Shown in pieces: positions 36,445-45,094 of a stretch of DNA of 64,000 nucleotides. Under the pieces are notes generated by a model, which was not told where the DNA came from, made no database searches, and saw nothing but the letters and a program-made list of their open reading frames with translations. This DNA is from Streptosporangium carneum (GTDB taxonomy: Bacteria; Actinomycetota; Actinomycetes; Streptosporangiales; Streptosporangiaceae), in the NCBI RefSeq assembly GCF_027922005.1, contig NZ_BSEV01000002.1, positions 124,001 to 188,000 on the forward strand, written 5' to 3'. The first letter of the stretch is position 1. Each line of letters begins with the position of its first letter. The translations under genes and the position numbers were made by a program.

Positions 36445-36854
36445 AAACCGGTTGAGTCTCACACCACTGGAAGGTTCAGACTCTCCCCGAGGAACCGCTC
36501 CGGCCCCGCCCGGAGCCCTCTCCAGCCTTCCCGGCCTCCGGCGCCGTCCGGAGTGCGGGAGCCGCGCACCGTCTCGCTTTCCGGCTTCCCACCTCCCACC
36601 AAGGATTCTTCAGCGTTCTGGCACTTCAAAAACCCCATGAATTTTCATAATTTTTGTGGTTTTAGTACTACCTCTACTCTCTTCAGAGATTTCGCGGAGT
36701 CCTGAGAAATTTCAGGACCTTCGCAGCATTCGGTGCCCCTTTTCGCACCTCGGCACCACTCCGCATCATCCGGCACCGACCGGCGCCTTCCAGGTGCCCA
36801 ACACCTGCCCGGAACATCCGGAACTCTCCGGAGCATCCCCCGAAACGGAGCGTA
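36445..36854. other. 410-base spacer upstream of the DrrAB-type exporter
   Basis: No gene seen. 36625-36690 is strongly AT-rich and should carry the exporter promoter. It holds ATGAA-TT-TTCAT (36637-36648), and TCCTGA-GAAATT-TCAGGA (36700-36717) follows, both small perfect dyads that could be regulator sites. Confidence 0.5.
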
Positions 36855-37814
36855 ATGATCATCGAAGCGCACGCGCTGCGCAAGACATTCATCGCCAGGC
36901 GAGGACGCGGAAAGACCGAGGAGGTCGAGGCCGTCAAGGGCGTCGACCTGTCGGTCGCGGAAGGCGAGATCTTCGCCGCTCTCGGCCCCAACGGCGCGGG
37001 CAAGACGACCACCGTGCGGATGCTCGCCACCTTCACCGTCCCCACGGCGGGGACCGCGATCGTGGCCGGGCACGACGTGGTGAAGGAGGCCGCCAAGGTC
37101 AGGGAGCGGATCGGCTACGTGAGCCAGGCGGGCGGCGTGGACGAGAACGCCCCCGGCCTGGAGAACCTCCTGCTGGCCGCGCGCCTGGCCGGGCACTCCC
37201 GCAAACAGGCGCTCGTCCGCGCCGACGAGCTGCTGGCGACCTTCAGCCTGACCGAGATCGCCGGGCGTCCCGTCAAGACGCTCTCCGGCGGTCAGAAGCG
37301 GCGCTTCGCGCTGGCCATCGGCCTGGTGAACCGGCCGCCGCTGGTCTTCCTCGACGAGCCGACCACCGGCCTCGACCCGCAGAACCGCGCCAACCTGTGG
37401 GACGAGGTCCGCGCCCTGCGCGACCAGGGCACCAGCGTGCTGCTGACCACCCACTACCTGGACGAGGCCGACGCGCTGTGCGACCGGCTCGTCATCATCG
37501 ACAACGGCCTGGTCGTCGCCGAGGGCACCCCCGAGGCGCTCAAGAAGGAGGTGGCGGGCGACGTCGTCACCCTCAGGGTGGACGACCTGGCCGCCGCGGA
37601 GCGGCTTCTCGCCGCGCAGCCGTACATCAAGGAGACCCAGCCGCAGGACGACGCCCTGAGGGCCTACCTCGACGACGGCGAGCACAACCTGGCCGCGCTG
37701 CTCCGGGCCCTGGAGGTCGAGGGCCTGGCCATCCGGTCCATCTCCCTCGACCGGGCCACGCTGGACGACGTCTTCCTGCGGCACACCGGCCGCTCCCTCC
37801 GCGACGCCGCCTGA
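36855..37814 (+). CDS. DrrA-type ABC exporter ATPase
   Basis: A 319-aa ATPase of the daunorubicin-resistance (DrrA) class. Walker A GPNGAGKTTT, Q-loop YVSQAGGVDENAPGLENL, signature LSGGQKRRFALAIGL, Walker B LVFLDEPTTGLD, H-loop LLTTHYLDEADAL. The C-terminal DUF4162-like tail ends in LDRATLDDVFLRHTGRSLRD, typical of the family. It pairs with the permease 27 bases downstream. Substrate unknown: lipids, peptides or a natural product are all possible. Confidence 0.93.
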   Translation: MIIEAHALRKTFIARRGRGKTEEVEAVKGVDLSVAEGEIFAALGPNGAGKTTTVRMLATFTVPTAGTAIVAGHDVVKEAAKVRERIGYVSQAGGVDENAPGLENLLLAARLAGHSRKQALVRADELLATFSLTEIAGRPVKTLSGGQKRRFALAIGLVNRPPLVFLDEPTTGLDPQNRANLWDEVRALRDQGTSVLLTTHYLDEADALCDRLVIIDNGLVVAEGTPEALKKEVAGDVVTLRVDDLAAAERLLAAQPYIKETQPQDDALRAYLDDGEHNLAALLRALEVEGLAIRSISLDRATLDDVFLRHTGRSLRDAA

Positions 37815-37841
37815 CATCCGGCAGAACCGTTAGGAACCCCC

Positions 37842-38591
37842 ATGTTTCGACACACCATGCTGTTCCTCGGCTACGAGCTCGGCAACGTCCGCCGCAACCC
37901 GGCCTGGGCGGTGCTCGGCATCCTGCAGCCCGTGCTCTACCTGCTGCTGTTCGCCCCGCTGCTGACCCAGACGACCAGGAGCGGGACGCTGGGCGAGGCG
38001 CTGCGGATGTTCACGCCGGGCTCGATGATGATGATCGCCCTGTTCGGTTCGATGTTCGCCGGCTTCTCCATGATCAACGAGACCCGCAACGGCGTGCTGG
38101 AGCGGCTCGCGGTCAGCCAGGCGTGGCGACCGGCGATCATCCTCGGCCGGGTGACGAAGGACATGCTCGTGCTGGCGTTCCAGGCGCTCCTGGTGATGGG
38201 CGTGGCCGTGCTCATGGGCCTGCGGCTGAGTCTGGCGGCGACGCTGCTGATGCTGCTGCTCATGGCCGCGACCGGCCTGTTCGCCGCCAGCCTCTCCTAC
38301 GGCCTCGCGCTGGCGATCCGCGACGAGAACGGCCTGTCGCAGATCGTGCAGTTCTTCGCGCTTCCTCTGACCCTGCTGGCGGGCATGCTGCTCCCCGTCT
38401 CCCTCGGTCCGGAGTGGATGCAGACCGTCGCCAGGTTCAACCCGCTCTACTACTCGGTCGAGGCGGGCCGCTCACTGTTCGCCGACCGGCTGTCCGACAC
38501 CACGATCCCGGTGGCCTTCGGCATCTTCGCCGTGCTCGGCGCGCTCTCCCTCGCCTGGTCGGTCCGCTCTCTCGGGAAGCTGGCGGGCTGA
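37842..38591 (+). CDS. DrrB-type ABC-2 exporter permease
   Basis: A 249-aa ABC-2 permease with six hydrophobic helices. Family features: FLGYELGNVRRNPAWAVLGILQPVLYLLLF at the N-terminus, GVLERLAVSQAWRPAIILGR on the cytoplasmic coupling helix, and the late motif LAGMLLPVSLGPEWMQTVARFNPLYYSVEAGR. ATG 37842 has AGGAACCCCC upstream. Forms the membrane half of the exporter with the DrrA-type ATPase. A strong hairpin follows its stop. Confidence 0.92.
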   Translation: MFRHTMLFLGYELGNVRRNPAWAVLGILQPVLYLLLFAPLLTQTTRSGTLGEALRMFTPGSMMMIALFGSMFAGFSMINETRNGVLERLAVSQAWRPAIILGRVTKDMLVLAFQALLVMGVAVLMGLRLSLAATLLMLLLMAATGLFAASLSYGLALAIRDENGLSQIVQFFALPLTLLAGMLLPVSLGPEWMQTVARFNPLYYSVEAGRSLFADRLSDTTIPVAFGIFAVLGALSLAWSVRSLGKLAG

Positions 38592-38608
38592 GCCCGCCGA
38601 GGACCCGG

Positions 38609-38645
38609 CGTGCTCCGCGGACCCCGGCGGGACCCGCGGAGCACG
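38609..38645. terminator. Bidirectional terminator between exporter and RpiR genes
   Basis: Perfect 12-bp stem CGTGCTCCGCGG / CCGCGGAGCACG with a 13-nt loop, 17 bases after the permease stop and 6 bases beyond the RpiR stop on the other strand. Confidence 0.85.
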
Positions 38646-38651
38646 GATCGG

Positions 38652-39500
38652 CTAGTCGGCGAAGACTCCGGCCTGGTCGATCATCCGTTCGTACTCCTCG
38701 AGCCGGGCCTGCGTCCGCAGCGGCGCCGCGTCCGCCATGGCCTCGACCAGCACCATGGCCATGGCGAGCGGCGCCGTGTGGGAGTCGAACACCAGGTGCT
38801 CGCCCACGGGGGCGTCCAGGATCACGTCCGCCTCGAACGGCACGTCACGCCGGTCGGTGATCACCGCGGTCCGCAGGCCCAGCCCCCTGGCGCTTCTGAG
38901 GGCCTGCACGGCCTCGGCCGGGTAGCGGGGAAGCACCACGGCCACCATCCAGGACGCCCCGGCCCTGCGCGCGGCGTGCAGGCCGTCGGCCAGCTCGGAG
39001 CCGCCGTGGGTCAGCAGGCGGACGTCGGGGTGGATCCGGCGCGCGAAGTAGGCGAACGTGGTGGCCAGGCCGCTCGAGACCCGCAGCCCGAGCACGGGCA
39101 GCGGCTCGCATCCGGCCAGCGCGACGCCCAGCTCCGCGACGGCCGAGGCGTCGGCCAGCCTGTCTCGCACGCTCCGCAGGTTCTCGATCTCCGCGTCGAT
39201 GGCGGTCTGCAGGTCGTTGGCCCGCGAGGGAGGCCGCTCGCCCACGACGAAGGGCCGCAGCGCCTGCCTGAGCTCGGGGTATCCCGCGAAACCGAGCACC
39301 ATGGCGAACCTGGTCACCGACGGCTGGCTGACCCCGGCCCGTTCTGCCAGCTCCACGCTGGACAGGAAGACCGCCTCCGCCAGATGCTCGTCGAGGTAGC
39401 GCGCGATCCGCCGCTGCACAGGCGAAAGCCGCCGGCCCTCCAGAAGTCGATCGAGTCCGTCCCCCACGTCCCCTCCAACCGCTCGATCCTCCACCGGCAT
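38652..39500 (-). CDS. MurR/RpiR family transcriptional regulator
   Basis: A 282-aa regulator with an N-terminal RpiR HTH (LSPVQRRIARYLDEH, LSSVELAERAGVSQPSVTRFAMVLGFAGYPELRQAL) and a C-terminal SIS domain (LPVLGLRVSSGLATTFAYFARRI, VVLPRYPAEAV). ATG 39500 follows GGGAGGGAGAGGGA. RpiR-type proteins sense phosphorylated sugars or other metabolites. From memory, in Streptomyces a related RpiR protein lies beside hut genes. Here a palindrome about 220 bases upstream (39723-39740) has the same core as one upstream of hutF, which suggests this protein as the hutF regulator. Confidence 0.88.
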   Translation of the reverse strand: MPVEDRAVGGDVGDGLDRLLEGRRLSPVQRRIARYLDEHLAEAVFLSSVELAERAGVSQPSVTRFAMVLGFAGYPELRQALRPFVVGERPPSRANDLQTAIDAEIENLRSVRDRLADASAVAELGVALAGCEPLPVLGLRVSSGLATTFAYFARRIHPDVRLLTHGGSELADGLHAARRAGASWMVAVVLPRYPAEAVQALRSARGLGLRTAVITDRRDVPFEADVILDAPVGEHLVFDSHTAPLAMAMVLVEAMADAAPLRTQARLEEYERMIDQAGVFAD

Positions 39501-39722
39501 TCCCTCTCCCTCCCGCCCCCGGTGTCGTTCATACACCGCTGCGGGAGGTGGAGGAGACGGTGTCCGCCGTGATCCGGTCGCCGGAGCGCGATCGTCACGT
39601 TCGCGGGGCGACCTCGGCGGGCCGGTAGGGCACGCACGCGTCGCGAACCGTGCCTGTCCCGGGAACGCCGCCGCGGATCGAGCCGGGCCTCACCACGCCG
39701 TCCCCGCGGAAGTGAACCAGAA

Positions 39723-39740
39723 GTGAATAGGCACATTCAC
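39723..39740. promoter_or_regulatory. Palindromic operator candidate upstream of the RpiR gene
   Basis: GTGAAT-AGGCAC-ATTCAC, perfect 6-bp arms with a 6-base spacer, in an AT-rich patch. The arms and spacing are the same as in the hutF-upstream site at 34696-34713; the spacer differs. A diverged half-site GTGAAC lies 11 bases before it. Confidence 0.55.
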
Positions 39741-39829
39741 ATTCTTACTCGCCAACCGGGGCGATCTCGCAGGAAGACCGGAAGAAGGCGTCCCGCGGAA
39801 GGGCGGAGAGAAGGCGGGCCGCAAGGAAG

Positions 39830-39860
39830 AGGGCGTCCCAGGTCGCAGCTGGGACGCCCT
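39830..39860. terminator. Isolated strong hairpin
   Basis: AGGGCGTCCCA / TGGGACGCCCT, perfect 11-bp stem with a 9-nt loop, in the gene-free region between the RpiR and ABC exporter genes. It may terminate an unannotated small RNA or transcripts from the exporter gene, 310 bases beyond that gene's stop. Confidence 0.5.
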
Positions 39861-40172
39861 GCCTTCCGACTGCCACATCGACCTGTGTCCTGGCCCTCGT
39901 CCCGCACGGACTGGACCGGAGATCGAACTCGGCGAGCGCCCGACGGACGCTCCTGAGCGAAGAAGAGGCTCCGCACAGGGCGGGATGCCCGGTTTCCTCC
40001 ATGGTCAACCAGTCAGCGGGACCGGCGTCCAAACCATCGCGCTCCACACCACGTAAATTTGCGGGATCGGTACGAAACGAGGGAGATCAGTTCGACCCGA
40101 TCCCGTGGCACGGCCCGCGCCGGACGAGCGTGACCGCACCGCGGGAGGCGTCCCGGCGGGCGCGGGCCGCTC

Positions 40173-41918
40173 TCAGGTGGGCAGCAGGAACTGGGTGGCG
40201 GCCAGTTCGCGGTAGAGGTCGTCGTCGGCGAGCAGTTCCCCGTGGGTGCCGACGGCCCGCACGCCGCCCGCCTCCATCACCACGATCCGATCGGCGCTGG
40301 TCACCGTGGACAGGCGGTGGGCGATCACCAGCACCGTCGTCTCCTTCGCCACCTCCGCTATCACCTCGCGGAGCCGTAGCTCGTTGACCGCGTCGAGCTG
40401 GGAGGTGGCCTCGTCGAGCAGCAGCAGCCGAGGTCTGCGCAGCAGGGCGCGCGCTATGGCGACCCGCTGACGCTCGCCGCCGGAGAGCATGATCCCGCGA
40501 TGGCCGACCTCGGTCTCCAGGCCCTCGGGGAGCCGGGCGACCAGGTCCTCGAGACGGGTCAGCGAGAGCACCCGCCGGATGTCGGCCTCACCCGCGCCCT
40601 GTGCCGCGAAGAGGAGGTTCTCCCTGAGCGTGCCGTCCAGCACCGGCGCGTCCTGCTCGACGTAGCCGAGGGCCGCGCGGAGGTCGGGCAGCCGCCACTG
40701 CCTGATGTCGCGGCCGTCCATCGTGATCGTGCCCGACTGCTGTTCGTAGAAGCGTTCGAGGAGGGCGAAGACCGTGGACTTGCCCGCCCCCGACGGGCCG
40801 ACCAGCGCGGTCAGCCCGCGTGCGGGGATCTCGAACGAGACGCCGTCGTGAACGACAGGGCGGTCGTCCCCGTATCGGAAGACCACGTCCTGGAAAGCCA
40901 CCCCCGCGGGGGCCGTGCCGGTCTCGGCGGCCTGGCCTCCGATCTCCTCCGTGGGCAGGTCCTCGATCTCCCGGATCCGCTTGACCGCGGCCAGGCCGTT
41001 CTGCATCTGGGTGAAGCCCTGGACCAGCTGGCCGATGGGGGCGACCAGATAGAACAGGTAGAGCAGGAACGCGATCAGCGAGGACACCTCGAGCGCGCCG
41101 GAGGCGACCCGCGCGCCGCCGACGCCGAGCACGGCCACGAAGGCGAGCTGCGCGGCCACCCAGGCGGAGATGCCCGCGATCGAGGTCCACCAGGCGACGG
41201 CGACGCCTCTGTCCCGCGCCTCGCGGGCCGCGGCGTCCACGGTGGCGATCTCACGGTCCTCCGCGCCGCTGGCCTTGACCGTGCGGAAGGCCTGCAGCAC
41301 CCGGTCGAGCACCGCGCCCATCTCGCCGACCGCGACCTGGGCCTGTGTCGAGGCGCGCTGGATGCGCGGCATGACCAGGCCGACGAGCGAGCCGACCACG
41401 ACCAGGACGCCCAGCGTGATGAGCAGCAGGAACCCGTCCATGAACGCCATCGCCACCACGGCGCCGACGAGCATGAACAGCGCGCTGACCATCTCGACGA
41501 CGCCCTCGGTGAACACCGCGCGCAGCAACGTGGTGTCCGAGGTGACCCGGGACAGCAGGTCTCCCGGCTTGAGGCGGTCGACCTCGGAGACCCGCAGTCT
41601 GAGCATCCGGCTCACCAGACTCCGTCTGGCGGAGAACACGACCCCCTCCCCCATGCGCTCCAGCACGTATCTGCCGACCGCGCCGACGACCGCCCCCACG
41701 AGCACGGCGGCCGTCAGCCCAAGGACGGGGCCCACCAGGGATCGGTGCTCGCCGAAGGCGTCGATGACCGTCTTGGCGAGGAGCGGCATCGCCAGCCCCG
41801 CGAACGAGCCGACCAGGCTCAGGACGCCGCCGAGCAGCAGTGCGGGTCTGTGCGGCCGGACGTAGGCGAGTAACAGGCGCCATGGCGCGATCTCGGGCGA
41901 TGACGCGGTCTCAGGCAA
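40173..41918 (-). CDS. ABC exporter with fused membrane and ATPase domains (LmrA/BmrA-like)
   Basis: A 581-aa type IV ABC half-exporter. Six membrane helices occupy residues about 20-310, with the coupling segment VFSARRSLVSRMLRLRVSEVDRLKPGDLLSRV. The ATPase domain starts at VAFQDVVFRYGDDRPVV: Walker A GPSGAGKST, Q-loop YVEQDAPVLDG, signature LSGGERQRVAIARALL, Walker B LLLLDEATSQLD, H-loop VIAHRLST. TTG 41918 is the start, with GGAGGGGACGAAA before it. It should work as a homodimer; the substrate is unknown. A double dyad about 115 bases upstream (42031-42074) is probably its operator. Confidence 0.92.
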   Translation of the reverse strand: MPETASSPEIAPWRLLLAYVRPHRPALLLGGVLSLVGSFAGLAMPLLAKTVIDAFGEHRSLVGPVLGLTAAVLVGAVVGAVGRYVLERMGEGVVFSARRSLVSRMLRLRVSEVDRLKPGDLLSRVTSDTTLLRAVFTEGVVEMVSALFMLVGAVVAMAFMDGFLLLITLGVLVVVGSLVGLVMPRIQRASTQAQVAVGEMGAVLDRVLQAFRTVKASGAEDREIATVDAAAREARDRGVAVAWWTSIAGISAWVAAQLAFVAVLGVGGARVASGALEVSSLIAFLLYLFYLVAPIGQLVQGFTQMQNGLAAVKRIREIEDLPTEEIGGQAAETGTAPAGVAFQDVVFRYGDDRPVVHDGVSFEIPARGLTALVGPSGAGKSTVFALLERFYEQQSGTITMDGRDIRQWRLPDLRAALGYVEQDAPVLDGTLRENLLFAAQGAGEADIRRVLSLTRLEDLVARLPEGLETEVGHRGIMLSGGERQRVAIARALLRRPRLLLLDEATSQLDAVNELRLREVIAEVAKETTVLVIAHRLSTVTSADRIVVMEAGGVRAVGTHGELLADDDLYRELAATQFLLPT

Positions 41919-42352
41919 TTTCGTCCCCTCCGGGCTGACGTGATCGGCCGCCGATCGACGTTCTTCCTATCTACCGCGCACGCGCTCATCCGGGGCGCCG
42001 CGCCTGATTCCGTAGACGAAAGTCGATGCCGTCAACATAAGTTGACATCATCGACATGTCAACTCAAATTGACACAGGAGGACGGCGCGGGCCCGGAGAG
42101 CGCCGCTCCCCGTCCGGCCCTCGCGCCCCGAGGGACGGAAACCGGAGAGAAAAATCCTTTCTCCTCTCCCTTTCCGGCGAAATTCTCAAATTTCCCGCTC
42201 ATTCATCGACGATTCCCGGCGGAAAAAGTCCCTCCAATCCGGGAGTGCCCCTGCGGCGAATAGGTGGTCGAGGAATCCGGCCGGACCCTCTGTCCCCTCA
42301 GAACCGACAGGCCGGTCGCGTCCGCGGCCGGCAGCCGAAAGGACCAACTGAC
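41919..42352. other. Divergent regulatory region, exporter versus DUF4331 gene
   Basis: 434 bases between divergent genes. 41999-42080 is AT-rich and contains four TTGAC/GTCAA half-sites (see 42031-42074). 42140-42250 is also lower in GC, with runs such as AAATCC and TTTCCC, and may carry the DUF4331 promoter. No gene seen. Confidence 0.55.
42031..42074. promoter_or_regulatory. Double dyad of TTGAC half-sites (candidate tandem operator)
   Basis: GTCAAC-ATAA-GTTGAC (42031-42046) and TGTCAA-CTCAAA-TTGACA (42057-42074) are two perfect dyads. The GTCAA/TTGAC cores start at 42031, 42042, 42058 and 42069, spaced 11, 16 and 11 bases. The inner pair also makes a perfect 8-bp dyad, GTTGACAT-CATCGAC-ATGTCAAC (42041-42063). 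This is the geometry of two cooperatively bound dimers. Confidence 0.75.
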
Positions 42353-43735
42353 ATGGAGCTCCGAGTCAATCGGCGCGCCCTGGTCGGCCTGGGACTCGTC
42401 GGGGCGCTGACCGCCTCCTCGTTCACCCTGCTCAAGGCCGATCCCGGCACCGCGTCCTCGCACCGCGAGGCGCCCGCGATCGCGGGCGACCCACGCAACG
42501 ACAACACCGACCTGTACGCGTTCGTCAGTCCCGACAAGGCGGACACGGTCACGCTGCTGGCCAATTTCATCCCGTTCGAGGAGCCGAACGGCGGGCCGAA
42601 CTTCTATCAGTTCGACACCAATTCGCGCTACAACATTAAGATCGACAGCGACGGGGACGCTCTGCCCAACATCGTCTACCAGTGGACGTTCCGCGACGAG
42701 GACAGGCGCGGCACCGACACCTTCCTGTACGCCAACGGGCCCGTCACCTCGCTCGGTGACGAGAACCTGCTGTTCAGGCAGCGCTACACGCTCAGGAGGA
42801 TCACGTCCGGGGGAGTGCGAACCCTGGTCGAGAACGGCGTGGTGGCCCCGAGCAACGTCGGTCCCGCCTCGATGCCCGACTACGCCACGCTCCGCGCCCA
42901 GTCGATCAAGGACCTGCCCGGCGGCGGCAAGGCCTTCGCCGGCCAGTCGGACGAGACGTTCTTCGCCGACCTGCGGGTCTTCGACCTGCTCTACGGCGGC
43001 GACCTGTCCGAGGTCGGCCAGGACACGTTCAAGGGCTACAACGTCCACAGCCTGGCGCTTCAGGTGCCCAAGGACGAGGTCGCGCTCAAGGGCGACGCCA
43101 CGCGCAACCCCGTGATCGGCGTGTGGTCCACCGTGGACAAGTGGAGCCCCAAGGGCTACGTCCAGGTCTCCCGCCTGGGCCAGCCGCTGGTCAACGAGGT
43201 CGTGCTCCCGGCGGGGCTGAAGGACGCCTTCAACTCGCTGAGTCCCAGCAAGGACGCCGACGTCCCCGCCGTCGTCAAGCGCGTCACCGACCCGGAGCTG
43301 CCCCGGTTGCTCGAGGCCGTCTACGGCCTCAAGGCTCCCAAGACCCCCCGTCAGGACCTGGTCGAGATCTTCCTGACCGGCGTCGCCAAGGCCAACGGCC
43401 CGATCAAGGCCGACCTCAACTCGCAGATCCTCAACAAGGACGCGGTGAGACTGCGCCCGTCGGAGATGCTGCGGCTGAACATGGCGATCGCCCCCAGCGC
43501 GACCCCGAACAGGCTCGGCGTGCTCGCCGGTGACCTGCAGGGCTTCCCGAACGGCCGCCGTCTCGGGGACGACGTGATCGACATCGCCGTCCAGGCGATG
43601 GCGGGCGCCGCCCAGACCGGCAAGCTCGTCGACGCGCTGGCCACAGGGGACAAGGTGAACGGCAACGACAAGCCGTTCGGCACCCGCTTCCCCTACATCC
43701 CGTTGCCCGGCAACACGTCGGTCAACGCGGGCTGA
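42353..43735 (+). CDS. DUF4331 family exported protein
   Basis: A 460-aa secreted protein. Signal-like N-terminus VNRRALVGLGLVGALTASSFTLL, then the DUF4331 hallmark SSHREAPAIAGDPRNDNTDLYAFVSPD and NFIPFEEPNGGPNFYQFD. Later blocks LSEVGQDTFKGYNVHSLALQ, NPVIGVWSTVDK, RLGQPLVNEVVLP and LAGDLQGFPNGRRLGDDVIDIA are all characteristic. The last three Asp-rich segments look like metal-binding edges, but no biochemical role is established for the family. ATG 42353 follows AAGGA. It heads a three-gene set with a TPR protein and a NicO-type metal transporter, separated from them by a strong hairpin. Confidence 0.92.
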   Translation: MELRVNRRALVGLGLVGALTASSFTLLKADPGTASSHREAPAIAGDPRNDNTDLYAFVSPDKADTVTLLANFIPFEEPNGGPNFYQFDTNSRYNIKIDSDGDALPNIVYQWTFRDEDRRGTDTFLYANGPVTSLGDENLLFRQRYTLRRITSGGVRTLVENGVVAPSNVGPASMPDYATLRAQSIKDLPGGGKAFAGQSDETFFADLRVFDLLYGGDLSEVGQDTFKGYNVHSLALQVPKDEVALKGDATRNPVIGVWSTVDKWSPKGYVQVSRLGQPLVNEVVLPAGLKDAFNSLSPSKDADVPAVVKRVTDPELPRLLEAVYGLKAPKTPRQDLVEIFLTGVAKANGPIKADLNSQILNKDAVRLRPSEMLRLNMAIAPSATPNRLGVLAGDLQGFPNGRRLGDDVIDIAVQAMAGAAQTGKLVDALATGDKVNGNDKPFGTRFPYIPLPGNTSVNAG

Positions 43736-43743
43736 CCCGAAAC

Positions 43744-43773
43744 GCGCGGGGCCCGGTCCTCCGGGCCCCGCGC
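43744..43773 (+). terminator. Strong hairpin between DUF4331 and TPR genes
   Basis: Perfect 13-bp stem GCGCGGGGCCCGG / CCGGGCCCCGCGC with a TCCT loop, 8 bases after the DUF4331 stop and 19 bases before the TPR start. It may attenuate or process the transcript, giving more DUF4331 than downstream product. Confidence 0.8.
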
Positions 43774-43792
43774 CAGGTCCTGGGGAGTCACC

Positions 43793-45094
43793 GTGAACAT
43801 TTCCGCAAAGACCCGGATCGCCGCGGGCGTGCTCGGCCTGGCCACGGCGCTGACGCTGGGAGCCGCCCTGATCCCCGGCGAGCGTCCGCCGCCGGCGACC
43901 GCCGCCTCTCCGGCCGACCTGGCCGGGCTCGCCGAGGCGCCGGTCCCCGTCGCCTCGCTCGACGGCGCCGTCGACGCGCTGACCGCCCGGCTTCGCAGGC
44001 TTCCCGGTGACCACCGGGCCTGGGCGCAGCTGGGCATGGCGTACGTCCAGCAGGCGCGCGTCACCGCGGACCCGTCCTTCTACACCCGGGCGGAGCGGGC
44101 GCTGGCCAGGGCCGCCGAACTGAGTCCCGGCGACTTCGCCGTGCTGACAGGCCAGGCCGCGCTCGCCGCGGGCCGCCACGACTTCGCCGAGGCCGTACGG
44201 CTGGCCACACGCTCGGCGACGGCCAACCCCTACGGTCAGGGCGCCCAGGCCGTGCTGGCGGACGCCTACACCCAGCTGGGCAGGTACGACGAGGCCACGC
44301 GGGCGATCGACAGGATGACGGAGCTGCGTCCCGGCGTCGCGGCCTTCACCCGCGCCTCGTACGACGCCGAGATCAGGGGGGACCGCGCCCGGGCCCGCGA
44401 CATGCTGGAACACGCCCTGGACGACGCCTTCGCCCCGGCGGACGTCGCCTACTGCCGCCACTACCTCGGTGAGCTCGCCCTGCACGCCGGCGACCTGCGC
44501 GGCGCCGCCGAACAGTACGCCCTCGCGCTCAAGGCCGATCCCGGCTTCACTCCTGCCCTGGCGGGGACGGCGCGGGCCGCCGCGCTCGACGGCAGGCTGC
44601 GGGAGGCGATGGGCCTCTACGACACCGTGGTCGCCCGGCTGCCCCTGGCCCAGTACGTGACCGAGTACGCCGAGGTGCTGGCCAAGGCGGGCCGCGACCC
44701 CTCGCCGCAGTGGACGCTGCTGCGCGCGCAGCGGGTCCTGACGGAGAACGCCGGGGTCAGGGACGACCTGACCTGGGCCGAGTACGAGGCCGACCACGGC
44801 TCCCCGGCCCTCGCCGTGCGGCACGCGCGGGCCGAGTACGGCCGCAACCCCAACGTGGTCGCCGCCGACGCCCTGGCCTGGGCCCTGCACCGCGAGGGAC
44901 GCGACCGCGAGGCCCTGCCGTACGCCAGGAAGGCCACCTCGACCGGCTGGCGCAACGCGCTGCTTCATCACCATCGCGCCGAGATCGAACGCGCGCTGGG
45001 CATGGCGAAGGAGTCGAAGCGCTCCTCCGGCCTCGCCCACGAGGCCAACCCCGTCTTCTCCCCCGATCTGCCCGCCCTCGGGAGGTTGTCATGA
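43793..45094 (+). CDS. Exported or membrane-anchored TPR-repeat protein
   Basis: A 433-aa protein with an N-terminal hydrophobic segment RIAAGVLGLATALTLGAAL, probably an uncleaved anchor or signal. Tetratricopeptide repeats follow: DHRAWAQLGMAYVQQARV, YTRAERALARAAELSPGD, AQAVLADAYTQLGRYDEATRA, AYCRHYLGELALHAGDLRGAAEQYALALKADPG, AADALAWALHREGRDREALPYARKA. At least seven helix pairs can be seen. TPRs mediate protein contacts, so it may scaffold the DUF4331 and NicO proteins. GTG 43793 follows GGGGAG. Its stop overlaps the NicO start (ATGA). Confidence 0.85.
   Translation: MNISAKTRIAAGVLGLATALTLGAALIPGERPPPATAASPADLAGLAEAPVPVASLDGAVDALTARLRRLPGDHRAWAQLGMAYVQQARVTADPSFYTRAERALARAAELSPGDFAVLTGQAALAAGRHDFAEAVRLATRSATANPYGQGAQAVLADAYTQLGRYDEATRAIDRMTELRPGVAAFTRASYDAEIRGDRARARDMLEHALDDAFAPADVAYCRHYLGELALHAGDLRGAAEQYALALKADPGFTPALAGTARAAALDGRLREAMGLYDTVVARLPLAQYVTEYAEVLAKAGRDPSPQWTLLRAQRVLTENAGVRDDLTWAEYEADHGSPALAVRHARAEYGRNPNVVAADALAWALHREGRDREALPYARKATSTGWRNALLHHHRAEIERALGMAKESKRSSGLAHEANPVFSPDLPALGRLS

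Larger units (their letters stand above)
39501..40172. other. 670-base region without a recognised gene
   Basis: Contains the RpiR upstream region with a candidate operator (39723-39740) and an isolated strong hairpin (39830-39860). Open frames exist on both strands, for example a 100-codon minus-strand frame ending at 39745, but none has a ribosome site, family resemblance or convincing codon bias. Confidence 0.45.

Noticed and set aside
39745..40047. 100-codon minus-strand frame between the RpiR and exporter genes
   Set aside because: Codon third positions are not GC-biased in the usual way and no ribosome site precedes it. It was kept as non-coding.
42203..45040. 945-codon minus-strand open frame opposite DUF4331 and TPR genes
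   Set aside because: It is a complement shadow: no motif, no ribosome site, and the opposite strand carries two clear families.
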